DNA of 8,040 bases from Bacteroidota bacterium (GCA_030691295.1 JAUYEQ010000449.1:1-8040); one strand, 5' to 3'. Positions 1 to 7,606 are shown, numbered from the stretch's first letter. Made by a program: numbers and translations. The notes: generated from the sequence alone by a model not told the origin.

Positions 1-1399
1 CTTTTCTCTTGTCATCAGCCAGTTTCAGCAGAATATCGTCTATATTTTTAATTTTCGTTTTTACTTCCGCCGAATTGGGTTTTAAGTCCAGCGCCTTTGA
101 AAAACTGGTTCGGGCCGATTCATATTCTTTTTGGGAGAATGAAGCATCACCTTTTGAAACAAAAGCCAGAAATTCAGTTTCGATTTGCTGCAATTTGGTT
201 TTTTCGGCCAGTATTTCGTCAATTTTACCGATTCGTTCACCCGGATACGCTTCGTTTGGTTTGATTGTAAGAGCGTCTGAATAAAGTCTCCTGGCATCGG
301 CATAATCTTCAGAATTGAAAGATTTGTCAGCTTTCGAAATGGCCGCCAGATAGTTTCCTTCAAGTAGTTTTTCTTGCTTTTCTTTGGCCAGTAATTGTTC
401 TGTTTCCGAAATTTTTCCCAGTACTATTTCGTTGTTGGGAATCAATTTAAGCGCATCGCGATAAAAGTTGATTGCGCGGTCGTAATTCTGCTGTCCTTTT
501 TGCTGATCGCCGCTCTGAATGGCCACTTCAAAATTCTCCCTGACTGCTTGTTGCTTTTTCAATCCCTGAATATCGTCGATGCGTTTTTGTACCGATGCAT
601 CCCTTGGTTTTATTTTTAGCGCATCATTCAGTAAACGAATGGATTCGTCATAATTTAAGCTTACAACTTCTTTTTCGGCATTGGCCTGAAGTTCAATAAA
701 TCTGGTTGCGTTGGTTTCCGATTCAGTAATAAAATCAAGTTTTTCTTTCGGGTAACCTTCTGAAGCTTTTAATTTTAAAGCATTCTGATAATGTAATCTT
801 GCCTGTTGCAGGTCGTTTGCTGCCAGCGACTGATCGGCCATTTGTATGGCTTCCTGGTATTCTTTGTCTTGCTGCTCCAGTTTGGCCAGTTTCTCTTTTT
901 CCTGATTGATAAGGTCAATCTGAGTTTGCGGATATTCCTTTTCAGGAACAAGCTGTTTGGCCTGATTGTAAAGGGTAACTGCCTGATCGAAATTTTTTGA
1001 TTTGTAGCTGTTGTCGGCCTGAGCAATCAGATCGTTGAATTGTTTTTGTTTTTCGAGCATTGCCAGCAATTGATCGATTTCCTGAATCCGGCCATTTGCA
1101 AAAACATCGCCAGGCTTGTATTGCAGCGCTTCTTCGTAAACAGGGCGGGCCGACACATACGTTTTCTGTTCGAAGAAACCATTCGCACGTGCAATGGCGT
1201 CTTTGTATTTTTGTTCCAGTTCGGCACGTTGTCTTTCGGTAATTTCAAGTGCTTTTACCAAATCCTGAAGTTCGGCTATCCGGTCGCTTGCATAAGCCCT
1301 TTCAGGAAAAAGTTGTTTCGCTTCCAGATATTTTATGAGTGCCAGCTGGTATTCGCCCCGCTGAAAAAGTACATCGGCATCCTTGATCAACTGGTCGAA
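1..1399 (-). repeat. Eight tandem ~58-residue TPR-like protein repeats
   Basis: These are protein-level repeats within the left-edge gene. Each unit carries an A-[DN]-x(n)-Y/F-x2-A-x3-Y-x2-A helix pair, then a conserved L-x-P step and a charged third helix with an I-x2-I pattern. Examples of the core are YEEALQYKPGD, YRDALKLIPNN, YSDALTIKPNE and FSKALDLKPNS. The eight units seen begin at about residues 194 (FDQLIKDAD), then KYKDAIARA, FNDLIAQAD, YQEAIQMAD, ANAEKEVVS, FEVAIQSGD, YLAAISKAD and FLAFVSKGD. The last runs into the window edge, so more copies may follow. A unit is clearly longer than a canonical 34-residue TPR. The copies have diverged in DNA, so this is not a recent expansion. Confidence 0.75.
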
Positions 1400-1978
1400 A
1401 TTCTTTTGTTTAACGACCAAATCCTGGGCTTCCTGTTTTGTAATACCTTGTGCCTCTTTCGTTACCTGTGAAGTTTGTGCTTTTGCTGTCTGGATTTGTT
1501 CAGCCATTTGAACATCAGAGAAATAGCTTTCCTTTTCGAAATTGTCGGTTTGTTTTCCGTAGAATATTTTCCCGGATGCCTTTAAGGTAAAACTTTTATC
1601 AATCCCCTCAATTTCCTTGAAAAGCTGCACAACCATTGGGAATGGAGGAAAGTCGCTGTCGCGTTCCCATACTTCCTGCGGAATTTCGGTTGAAACGATG
1701 ATTGTTTTGCTGAAATGTTCCGATAGAACAAAGGTCAGGGTGTATTCGTTGAAATATTCGAGTTCTAATCTGAAACGGCCATTTTTTGGGATGGTTATTT
1801 TGGTGATTGGAGCTCCGCTTTTCGACATTTCGATTATGCCACTCTGCGTTGTTGCAACTTCAGGAACAATTTTACCGGTAATGATAAAGTATTTCTTGTT
1901 TTGTCCTGTAGAAGTAAACTGGAACAAAAACATGAAGATCAGAAAAAACAACACTCCGAACCGACCAATCTTTTGCAT
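1..1978 (-). CDS. Exported TPR-like repeat protein, C-terminus beyond left edge
   Basis: An open frame runs without a stop from the start codon to the left edge, giving at least 659 codons with the C-terminus missing. Residues 1-26 look like a Sec signal peptide (basic start, long hydrophobic core, ending in STGQ). Residues ~27-150 form a small domain that begins KKYFIITGKI and contains RFRLELEY and KTIIVSTEIPQEV; its beta-rich look suggests an Ig-like or carboxypeptidase-regulatory-like fold (inference). From about residue 194 there are eight TPR-like helical repeats of ~58 residues. An in-frame ATG at 2008 is possible, but the ATG at 1978 gives a clean signal peptide and aligns residue for residue with the start of the upstream paralogue (2647-2090). 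No enzyme motif is seen. The likely role is an exported or periplasmic scaffold; the specific function is unknown. It follows the paralogue by ~110 bp on the same strand and may be co-transcribed with it. Confidence 0.85.
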   Translation of the reverse strand, partial: MQKIGRFGVLFFLIFMFLFQFTSTGQNKKYFIITGKIVPEVATTQSGIIEMSKSGAPITKITIPKNGRFRLELEYFNEYTLTFVLSEHFSKTIIVSTEIPQEVWERDSDFPPFPMVVQLFKEIEGIDKSFTLKASGKIFYGKQTDNFEKESYFSDVQMAEQIQTAKAQTSQVTKEAQGITKQEAQDLVVKQKNFDQLIKDADVLFQRGEYQLALIKYLEAKQLFPERAYASDRIAELQDLVKALEITERQRAELEQKYKDAIARANGFFEQKTYVSARPVYEEALQYKPGDVFANGRIQEIDQLLAMLEKQKQFNDLIAQADNSYKSKNFDQAVTLYNQAKQLVPEKEYPQTQIDLINQEKEKLAKLEQQDKEYQEAIQMADQSLAANDLQQARLHYQNALKLKASEGYPKEKLDFITESETNATRFIELQANAEKEVVSLNYDESIRLLNDALKIKPRDASVQKRIDDIQGLKKQQAVRENFEVAIQSGDQQKGQQNYDRAINFYRDALKLIPNNEIVLGKISETEQLLAKEKQEKLLEGNYLAAISKADKSFNSEDYADARRLYSDALTIKPNEAYPGERIGKIDEILAEKTKLQQIETEFLAFVSKGDASFSQKEYESARTSFSKALDLKPNSAEVKTKIKNIDDILLKLADDKRK

Positions 1979-2016
1979 ACGTGTTTCGTTTCTATACAGA
2001 GATAACATTGCCCTTA

Positions 2017-2025
2017 CAAAAAGTA
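2017..2025 (-). promoter_or_regulatory. Possible promoter for the TPR-repeat gene
   Basis: On the minus strand the box reads TACTTTTTG, one base longer than the Bacteroidota -7 consensus TAnnTTTG. A T-rich TTTT tract lies 19 bases upstream, where the -33 box would sit. A transcript would start near 2010, giving a ~30-base leader to the start at 1978 and arguing against the alternative start at 2008. The match is imperfect, and the gene may simply be read through from the paralogue upstream. Confidence 0.25.
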
Positions 2026-2089
2026 CAACTCTGTAAAATTAACTAAAAGTATGAATGATGGAAATTAAAATTTATTTTTCGATAGAAAT

Positions 2090-2647
2090 TCAGAAGATTT
2101 GATAGCTCTGAGATTTAGATCCATTCTCGCTTAATTTACTGTTTTGCCCGATTGATAAAGAATTTTGCTCAACATATTCAATATCAAAAATGGTTGGTAA
2201 TTTGGAAAAAATGTCTTTCTCAGGCGAATAACAGATGTGCTGAACCGAATTTGGAGCGATTGTGTTTTCTTCCACACAAATTTCTTTTTCAAGCTTTACG
2301 GCCATTAAAAAATTAGGAAACTTATTTTCCCGCTGCATCACTTCCGATGGAATTTCGGTATTAACAATGATGGTTTTTGTAAGGTATCCATTTTGATTGA
2401 ATGTTAACTGATATTCAGAATTGTATGCCAATTCCAGGCGAAACCTTCGGGTTGTTGGTATTTGTGATACAATTGCCGGTTGATTGTTTTTTTTAATCTC
2501 AACAGTAATACTTTGAAACATTTCTGAATCAGAAAGTATTTTTCCTGAAATAATAAAATATTTGGGAGTTTGGGCAGAAACGGAAAGCTGAATAAATACA
2601 ACTGAAATGATGAGTAGTTTGATAATCCGGAATACTTTTTTCTTCAT
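2090..2647 (-). CDS. Small exported protein, paralogue of the neighbour's N-terminal domain
   Basis: This 185-residue protein has a signal peptide at residues 1-26 (MKKK start, hydrophobic core, SVSAQ end). The rest is a single domain colinear with residues 1-~165 of the downstream TPR-repeat protein: PKYFIISGKI against KKYFIITGKI, RRFRLELAYNSEYQLTF against GRFRLELEYFNEYTLTF, and TKTIIVNTEIPSEV against SKTIIVSTEIPQEV. The alignment needs no gap over the first ~100 residues. It stops where the partner enters its helical repeats, ending in a short Ser/Asn/Gln-rich tail (LSENGSKSQS). No catalytic motif is seen and I do not recognise a named family. It lies 111 bp upstream of the partner's start on the same strand, so the two are probably an operon made by duplication. 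It could be a degraded copy, but the intact frame, signal peptide and promoter argue for a working gene. Confidence 0.8.
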   Translation of the reverse strand: MKKKVFRIIKLLIISVVFIQLSVSAQTPKYFIISGKILSDSEMFQSITVEIKKNNQPAIVSQIPTTRRFRLELAYNSEYQLTFNQNGYLTKTIIVNTEIPSEVMQRENKFPNFLMAVKLEKEICVEENTIAPNSVQHICYSPEKDIFSKLPTIFDIEYVEQNSLSIGQNSKLSENGSKSQSYQIF

Positions 2648-2717
2648 TTGATGCTAAAATAGGTAATGGCCTGAGATATTAATTTATTACACTACATCTT
2701 TTATTCTGAAAACGATG

Positions 2718-2725
2718 CAAAGGTA
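2718..2725 (-). promoter_or_regulatory. Bacteroidota -7 promoter box for the small exported protein gene
   Basis: The minus strand reads TACCTTTG followed by CA, an exact match to the Bacteroidota -7 consensus TAnnTTTG. A T-rich tract stands ~19-20 bases upstream in place of a perfect -33 TTTG. The predicted start point is near 2710, leaving a leader of ~60 bases before the start at 2647. The 181-bp gap between 2647 and 2829 also has to hold the promoter of the divergent NhaC gene. For that gene I see only a weak TATATTTT at 2792-2799. Confidence 0.55.
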
Positions 2726-2828
2726 ACCCTTAAAACTAAAAAAAAAATGTTTTTTATTTCTTTTCTTTAGCCTGAAATGTATTCTAATGAGTATATTTTC
2801 TCAATTATAGTTCAGAAAACCCGATTTA

Positions 2829-4286
2829 ATGAGAAAGGATCCCACTTATTTTGAAGCTTTGCTTCCAATTCTCTTTTTAATTGCGATGCTAACCGCAAAT
2901 GTATTTTTGTTCGACGATACACTTGCCGGATCAAACCAGATTGCATTGTTACTGGCGGCCACAATCGGTGCAGTAATCGTAATCCAAAAGGGCATGAAAT
3001 GGGATGAAATCAGCGATAAAATTGTGACTACCATTGGTTCAGCCATGCCGTCGATGTTAATTTTACTTTTAATCGGTTCGCTGGCTGGCACATGGCTAAT
3101 CAGCGGCATCGTACCTGCAATGATTTATTATGGACTGGACATTATTAATCCGACCATGTTTTTATTCACAGCGCTGGTTGTCAGTTCACTAGTTTCGGTG
3201 GTAACCGGAAGTTCGTGGAGTACAGTTGCAACCATTGGTGTGGCGTTGCTCGGAATTGGTAAAGCATTGGGAATGAACGAGGCCGTTGTGGCAGGAGCGA
3301 TTATTAGCGGCGCCTATTTTGGCGATAAACTTTCGCCACTGAGCGATACTACCAATCTGGCACCGGCAATGGCCGGAACCGATTTGTTTACACACATCAG
3401 GTACATGTTGATAACTACCACTCCGACTTACATTATTACAATGACGATATTCCTGATCATCGGTTTTCAGTACGATTTTAGTGGGGCAGTTGTTGATGTC
3501 GTGGGTGTAAAATCAGCCATAGAAGGTTCATTTAATACCACACCAATTTTGTTCCTTGTTCCGGTCATTTTGTTTGTGATCATTATCATGAAGGTTCCGC
3601 CGATTCCTTCGTTGATGGTAGGTACTTTACTGGGCGGACTATTTGCTATTATTTTCCAGCCTGAAATTATTAATGAAGTGGCAGGGAAAGGTTTATCATA
3701 CACAAAAGCATCTTACATTGGTTTTATGCAGGCGATGCTGGGTGAAGTGAGATTGGTAACTCCTGACGAAAATGTAAACGAACTGCTTCATACCGGCGGG
3801 ATGCGCGGAATGCTGGATACAATATGGCTCATAATTTCAGCCATGGTTTTTGGTGGTGTAATGGAAGCCGGCGGACTTTTAATGAGGATTATCCAACCTA
3901 TTATTAACCGGGCAAAATCGACCGGTTCGCTGGTCACTTCTACAGTTGTAACATGCATATTTTTCAATACAACGGCATCCGATCAGTATATCTCAATTGT
4001 AGTGCCTGGGCGCATGTTTCGAAAATCATACAAGGATAAAGGTTATGCCCCCGAATTGCTGAGCCGAACTTTGGAAGATTCAGGAACTGTTACTTCCGTG
4101 CTGATTCCGTGGAATACTTGTGGTGCAACACAATCAAGGGTTTTGGGTGTTGATACCTGGACTTATCTGCCTTATTGTTTCTTCAATATTATCAGCCCGT
4201 TTATGAGTATTCTGGTTGCCTGGCTCAATTTCAAAATACGAAGAATACTAGTTGAGGAACTGGAAACTACTGATACTGATCTCTAA
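2829..4286 (+). CDS. nhaC: NhaC-family Na+/H+ antiporter
   Basis: A 485-residue inner-membrane protein with many hydrophobic segments, roughly a dozen, the first at residues ~9-28. Family signatures are clear: TGSSWST at 127-133, GAYFGDKLSPLSDTTNLAP at 161-179 (polar, charged residues inside the membrane core), NTTASDQYISIVVPGRMF near 380-397 and PWNTCGATQSRVLGV near 428-442. The length fits the NhaC family. NhaC proteins exchange cytoplasmic sodium for external protons, supporting sodium and pH homeostasis; some relatives (MleN of Bacillus) instead couple sodium/proton exchange to malate/lactate exchange, so the substrate is not fixed by homology. The start at 2829 leaves a short N-terminal tail before the first membrane segment; no Shine-Dalgarno is visible. 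It is divergent from the exported-protein pair and converges on the LacI gene, overlapping it by 4 bp. A link to the uronate operon is not shown. Confidence 0.9.
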   Translation: MRKDPTYFEALLPILFLIAMLTANVFLFDDTLAGSNQIALLLAATIGAVIVIQKGMKWDEISDKIVTTIGSAMPSMLILLLIGSLAGTWLISGIVPAMIYYGLDIINPTMFLFTALVVSSLVSVVTGSSWSTVATIGVALLGIGKALGMNEAVVAGAIISGAYFGDKLSPLSDTTNLAPAMAGTDLFTHIRYMLITTTPTYIITMTIFLIIGFQYDFSGAVVDVVGVKSAIEGSFNTTPILFLVPVILFVIIIMKVPPIPSLMVGTLLGGLFAIIFQPEIINEVAGKGLSYTKASYIGFMQAMLGEVRLVTPDENVNELLHTGGMRGMLDTIWLIISAMVFGGVMEAGGLLMRIIQPIINRAKSTGSLVTSTVVTCIFFNTTASDQYISIVVPGRMFRKSYKDKGYAPELLSRTLEDSGTVTSVLIPWNTCGATQSRVLGVDTWTYLPYCFFNIISPFMSILVAWLNFKIRRILVEELETTDTDL

Positions 4287-5308
4287 AAACTCCTCCGGCT
4301 CGACGATTCCCTGACAATCAATTCGGTTGGTAATACAATTGTTTGGAAGGTTCTCTCTTTGGTTTCAATTTGTCGGATAATCAATTCTGCAGCTTTTTGT
4401 CCCATTTGAAATCCGGGTTGTGCAATGGTTGAAATAGAAGGAGAAACAACTTTTGAAAAAGGTTCATTACTGAATCCCACAATTCCAATATCCTGAGGTA
4501 TCCGAATGCCTTTGTCACGCAAAAAAATCATTGCGCTGAGGGCAGTGGTATCATTTCCGCAGAAGATTGCATCGGGCGGGCTTTTCAGTTCCATTAATTG
4601 CTGAACTGCTGAGACACCTTCATCGCTTGTCAATGTGTTGATAATTACCAGGGATTCATCAAACTGAATATTATTTTTACGGAGAGCTTCGAGGTATCCT
4701 TTTTTTCGGTCGAAATAAGTCATTAGGTTTTGGGTGCCAGCCAAATGCGCAATTCGCTTGTAGCCCTGATCAATCAGATGCTGTGTCACACGGAAACCAC
4801 CGGCAAAATCATCCACCACAATTTTATCGGTTTCAATTTCAGGAACAGCACGATCGAAAAACACTAGCGGAATATTCTTTTTTCTGAAAATTTTAAGGTG
4901 ATCAAACGTCTTTGTTTGCATGGCGATAGAAATGATCAACCCATCCACACGGTTCGAAAACATGGATTGCACAATGTTGATTTCTTTGTCGGCAAGGTCG
5001 TTCGATTGCGAGATTACCACATTGTACCCGGCCTTAAAAGCCACATCTTCAGCGCCGCTTATTACCGATGAAAAGAAGTGCCGGTTGATCAGTGGTACTA
5101 CAATTCCGATAGTATTCGATTTTTTATTCCGGAGATTCGACGCCAGTGTATTTGGACGGTAGCCCATAGCGTCAGCAACAGCTTTTATTTTTTCCTTTGT
5201 TTTCAGGCTGATTCGGGGATTGTCGTTTAATGCTCTGGAAACAGTTGAAGCCGAGATGTTCAGCTCTCTGGCAATATCGTGAATGGTAGGTTCTGAATTT
5301 TTGATCAT
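4283..5308 (-). CDS. LacI-family transcriptional repressor of the uronate operon
   Basis: A 341-residue protein, the usual LacI-family length. The N-terminal helix-turn-helix spans residues ~8-28 (TIHDIARELN, then SASTVSRALN as recognition helix). The hinge helix follows at ~52-63 (PNTLASNLR), with Leu59 in the place of the leucine that inserts into the central CG of LacI-type operators. From ~65 comes the periplasmic-binding-like sensor domain, beginning NTIGIVVPLI and including DRKKGY, FCGNDTTAL and GIVGFSNEPFSKVVSPSIS. It presumably binds a sugar or uronate intermediate, but the sequence does not say which. It is divergent from the GH88-kduI-kduD genes, with a palindromic operator in the shared 165-bp gap, so repression of that operon, and perhaps of itself, is the likely role. 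KdgR and UxuR regulators in other bacteria include LacI-family members. The stop codon interlocks with that of nhaC. Confidence 0.9.
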   Translation of the reverse strand: MIKNSEPTIHDIARELNISASTVSRALNDNPRISLKTKEKIKAVADAMGYRPNTLASNLRNKKSNTIGIVVPLINRHFFSSVISGAEDVAFKAGYNVVISQSNDLADKEINIVQSMFSNRVDGLIISIAMQTKTFDHLKIFRKKNIPLVFFDRAVPEIETDKIVVDDFAGGFRVTQHLIDQGYKRIAHLAGTQNLMTYFDRKKGYLEALRKNNIQFDESLVIINTLTSDEGVSAVQQLMELKSPPDAIFCGNDTTALSAMIFLRDKGIRIPQDIGIVGFSNEPFSKVVSPSISTIAQPGFQMGQKAAELIIRQIETKERTFQTIVLPTELIVRESSSRRSF

Positions 5309-5327
5309 GACTGTCTAAAATGTTATG

Positions 5328-5335
5328 CAAATATG
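5328..5335 (-). promoter_or_regulatory. Possible promoter of the LacI-family gene
   Basis: The minus strand reads CATATTTG followed by CA, one mismatch from the Bacteroidota -7 box TAnnTTTG, 20 bases upstream of the start at 5308. No good -33 TTTG stands at the normal distance. If real, the leader would be very short and the palindrome at 5378-5389 would lie about 60 bases upstream of the start point. Confidence 0.25.
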
Positions 5336-5377
5336 CTAATAATTTCTTTTTTTGTCCATCAATTATAAAATAAAAAT

Positions 5378-5389
5378 GCAATCGATTGC
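5378..5389. promoter_or_regulatory. Palindromic LacI-type operator
   Basis: GCAATCGATTGC is a perfect 12-bp palindrome with a central CG, the hallmark of LacI-family operators. It extends imperfectly on both sides (AATGC on the left, GCGCATT on the right). It lies between the LacI gene and the divergent GH88 gene and covers the -33 region of the TATCTTTG promoter, about 40 bases before its expected start point, so binding would block transcription. Specific recognition by the neighbouring LacI protein is inferred from position and symmetry. Confidence 0.7.
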
Positions 5390-5416
5390 GCATTTTGCAA
5401 ATTACTCTTATCTTTG
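5385..5416 (+). promoter_or_regulatory. Promoter of the GH88-kduI-kduD operon
   Basis: The -7 box TATCTTTG at 5409-5416 matches the Bacteroidota consensus TAnnTTTG exactly. A partial -33 box (ATTG at 5385-5388, consensus TTTG) stands 20 bases upstream, inside the palindromic operator. The expected start point is near 5423, giving a ~50-base leader before the ATG at 5474. Confidence 0.6.
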
Positions 5417-5473
5417 TTGAAATTTTACGAATAATTTTCTGGCTGGAAATTGAACCCTTAAATACGATACAGA

Positions 5474-6631
5474 ATGAAAAATTTAAGCATTTTTATTTTC
5501 TCTTTACTGATTTTGGGAGCTTGTTCCTCAAAAAGTCTCTTTGAGCAAAAAGACAAACTCGTTAACCAACTCTCCCAACAACTCGATTATCTGGTTGTAA
5601 ATTCGGCAAACGACAGTATGGTTCCCCGCACCTTTGAAGACGGAAAATACGGAATGATAACCAAAAAGGACTGGTGCTGCGGTTTCCCCGCCGGAAGTTA
5701 CTGGTACATGTACGAACTGACGGGAGATAAGAAATGGGAACAGATTGCCACTGAAAATACGATAAAATTGGATGGTGTGCAGTACCGAACCAATACGCAC
5801 GATCTCGGATTTATGGTATTTTGCAGTTATGGAAACGCTTACCGTATCACTAAAAACGAAGATTATAAAAAAGTCGTAATCGAAGCATCCGAATCGCTGA
5901 TTACAAGATTTGATTCTACAATCGGAAGTATAAAATCATGGGATTGGGGCAAACAATGGCAGTTCCCGGTTATCATCGATAATATGATGAACCTCGAAAT
6001 GTTGTTCTGGGCATCGAAAGAGACAGGCGACCCCAAATACCGCGACATCGCCATTACACATGCAAATACCACACTTGCCAATCATTTCCGCGAAAACATG
6101 AGTTCCGTTCATGTGGTTGATTACGATACAATTACCGGGCAGCCTGTTCTCAAACAAACCCATCAGGGGCTGAACGATGATTCTTCATGGGCAAGAGGGC
6201 AGGCATGGGGCTTGTACGGTTTTGCGATTTGTTTCCGCGAAACGGGTGACGTTAGATATCTTGATGCCGCAAAAAAAATTGCAGCATTCATTAAAGAAAA
6301 TAATCCTGAAGATTTGGTTCCATACTGGGACTACAACGACCCGGCCATACCGAACACTTACCGTGATGCATCGGCTGCTGCTGTTACCGCTTCAGCACTT
6401 TATATATTGAGCTCAATTACCGACGAAGGAAAGACTGAATATGCAGAATTGGCCAATAAAATTCTTGCCAGTTTAAGTTCACCTGAATATCTGGCAAAAA
6501 CCGGGGACAATGGCGGATTTTTAATCAAACATTGCGTGGGCAATATGCCTAAAAACTCGGAAGTGGATACACCGCTTAATTATGCCGATTATTATTATCT
6601 GGAAGCATTAAAATACAAATTCAACCATTAA
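5474..6631 (+). CDS. GH88-type unsaturated glucuronyl hydrolase, lipoprotein
   Basis: A 385-residue protein with a lipoprotein signal: hydrophobic core, then LGAC with Cys17 as the lipidated residue, so it is probably membrane-anchored and faces the periplasm or cell surface. The rest is an alpha/alpha-barrel of the GH88/GH105 type. Visible landmarks are [12 protein letters not shown] (66-77), THDLGF with Asp110, [11 protein letters not shown] with Asp169, [13 protein letters not shown] (238-250) and [15 protein letters not shown] near the end. Asp110 and Asp169 match in order and spacing the catalytic pair Asp88/Asp149 of the Bacillus enzyme. Such enzymes hydrate the 4,5-double bond of the terminal unsaturated uronic acid left by polysaccharide lyases, releasing 5-keto-4-deoxyuronate. 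The SWARGQAW motif favours GH88 over GH105; whether the substrate derives from glycosaminoglycan, ulvan or another polymer cannot be told. It is first in the operon and ends 11 bp before kduI. Confidence 0.88.
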   Translation: MKNLSIFIFSLLILGACSSKSLFEQKDKLVNQLSQQLDYLVVNSANDSMVPRTFEDGKYGMITKKDWCCGFPAGSYWYMYELTGDKKWEQIATENTIKLDGVQYRTNTHDLGFMVFCSYGNAYRITKNEDYKKVVIEASESLITRFDSTIGSIKSWDWGKQWQFPVIIDNMMNLEMLFWASKETGDPKYRDIAITHANTTLANHFRENMSSVHVVDYDTITGQPVLKQTHQGLNDDSSWARGQAWGLYGFAICFRETGDVRYLDAAKKIAAFIKENNPEDLVPYWDYNDPAIPNTYRDASAAAVTASALYILSSITDEGKTEYAELANKILASLSSPEYLAKTGDNGGFLIKHCVGNMPKNSEVDTPLNYADYYYLEALKYKFNH

Positions 6632-6642
6632 AAATAAAAGAT

Positions 6643-7485
6643 ATGTCAATCATTTTTGAAGAACGCTACGCTTCGCATCCCAAGGATGCAAAGAAATACG
6701 ATACAGCACAATTGCGCGAAAATTTCCTGATCGAAAAGGTAATGGAAGCCGATAAAATCCATCTGGTTTATTCGCATTACGACCGTTACATCGCCGGAGG
6801 TGCAGTGCCTGCCAGCGGATCACTTGAACTGACTGCAATTGACCCGATGAAAGCTGCCTATTTCTGCGATCGCCGCGAACTGGGCATTATCAATGTTGGG
6901 GCAAAAGGTTCGGTAGTTGTCGATGGAACCGAATATTCGCTTGATTTTAAGGAAGCGCTTTACATCGGAAAAGGTGCAAAACAGATTACTTTCAAATCAG
7001 ACAGCTCAACTGAATCTGCCCGTTTTTACCTGAATTCGACTCCCGCCCACAAAGAACTTCCAACGCGCCATATAACCCTGAAAGAAGCCAATGTGCTGCA
7101 AATGGGAGCGCAAAATACCTCCAATGAACGTCAAATCAATCAGTTGCTTGTAAGTAAAGTGATTGAAACTTGCCAGCTTCAGATGGGAATGACTGAATTG
7201 CGCCCCGGAAGTGTTTGGAATACCATGCCAGCCCATACCCACAGCCGGCGTATGGAAGTTTATTTCTATTTCAATGTTCCTGAAGGACAGGCAGTTTGTC
7301 ATTTCATGGGTCAGCCACAGGAAACCCGCCACATTTGGATGAGCAGCGAGCAGGCAGTTATTTCGCCCAACTGGTCAATTCACTCGGCAGCGGGTACCAG
7401 CAACTATATTTTTATTTGGGGAATGGCTGGCGAAAATATGGACTACACCGATATGGACGTGGTTCAGCCAAATCAGTTACGATAA
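6643..7485 (+). CDS. kduI: 5-keto-4-deoxyuronate isomerase KduI
   Basis: A 280-residue cytoplasmic enzyme of the cupin-type KduI family, full length compared with the ~278-residue E. coli protein. It converts 5-keto-4-deoxyuronate (4-deoxy-L-threo-5-hexosulose uronate) to 3-deoxy-D-glycero-2,5-hexodiulosonate. The zinc site is intact: His198 and His200 in [13 protein letters not shown], Glu205, and His247 in WSIHSAAG, each two residues later than the E. coli ligands His196, His198, Glu203 and His245. Other family stretches are [15 protein letters not shown] (42-56), [13 protein letters not shown] (74-86), [14 protein letters not shown] (220-233) and the C-terminal end [12 protein letters not shown]. 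It starts 11 bp after the GH88 stop, so the two are surely co-transcribed; an AAAAG just before the ATG is the only ribosome-site-like sequence. It acts directly on the GH88 product and feeds the dehydrogenase downstream. Confidence 0.96.
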   Translation: MSIIFEERYASHPKDAKKYDTAQLRENFLIEKVMEADKIHLVYSHYDRYIAGGAVPASGSLELTAIDPMKAAYFCDRRELGIINVGAKGSVVVDGTEYSLDFKEALYIGKGAKQITFKSDSSTESARFYLNSTPAHKELPTRHITLKEANVLQMGAQNTSNERQINQLLVSKVIETCQLQMGMTELRPGSVWNTMPAHTHSRRMEVYFYFNVPEGQAVCHFMGQPQETRHIWMSSEQAVISPNWSIHSAAGTSNYIFIWGMAGENMDYTDMDVVQPNQLR

Positions 7486-7512
7486 CATTATGGATATCCG
7501 CAATTAACCTAT

Positions 7513-7606
7513 GTCATTAAAAGTCATTAAATTGTCATTTGGTTGTCATTGAGTTGCCCTGAAACGATATCTGACAACAGAATGACTATGAATGACTACA
7601 ATTGAC
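7513..7606. repeat. Helically phased GTCATT array with inverted AATGAC array
   Basis: In the 194-bp gap between kduI and kduD the hexamer GTCATT occurs at 7513, 7523, 7534 and 7545, that is every 10-11 bp. After a ~30-bp spacer its complement AATGAC occurs at 7581 and 7591, with a variant ATTGAC at 7601 and a partial TGAC at 7572. As RNA, 7523-7548 could pair with 7572-7596 in a long imperfect stem with a ~23-nt loop. It may be an intra-operon hairpin that sets kduD expression, a binding array for a protein, or a dispersed intergenic repeat. No U-tract follows, so a simple intrinsic terminator is unlikely. The remainder of the gap, to 7679, is A-rich with no recognisable promoter. Confidence 0.65.

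Noticed and set aside
1068..1082. TTGATCGATTT as a second LacI operator
   Set aside because: It lies within the coding sequence of the repeat protein, lacks the flanking GCA/TGC symmetry, and is explained by codons for a conserved repeat segment.
1979..2008. Upstream in-frame ATG at 2008 as the start of the repeat protein
   Set aside because: It would add ten residues before the signal peptide, while the start at 1978 matches the paralogue's start exactly. It is kept only as an alternative.
9..2036. Several plus-strand open frames (for example 1040-1471 and 1617-2036)
   Set aside because: They lie opposite the continuous minus-strand repeat gene, look like random translation rich in F, C and L, and have no domain or signal. 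They are antisense shadows.
2731..2765. A/T-rich tract as a terminator
   Set aside because: There is no GC stem next to it. It lies between two divergent genes, where promoters rather than terminators are expected.
7513..7606. CRISPR array or intrinsic terminator
   Set aside because: The repeats are only 6 bp with 4-5 bp gaps, far too short for CRISPR. The possible hairpin is AT-rich with no U-tract right after it.
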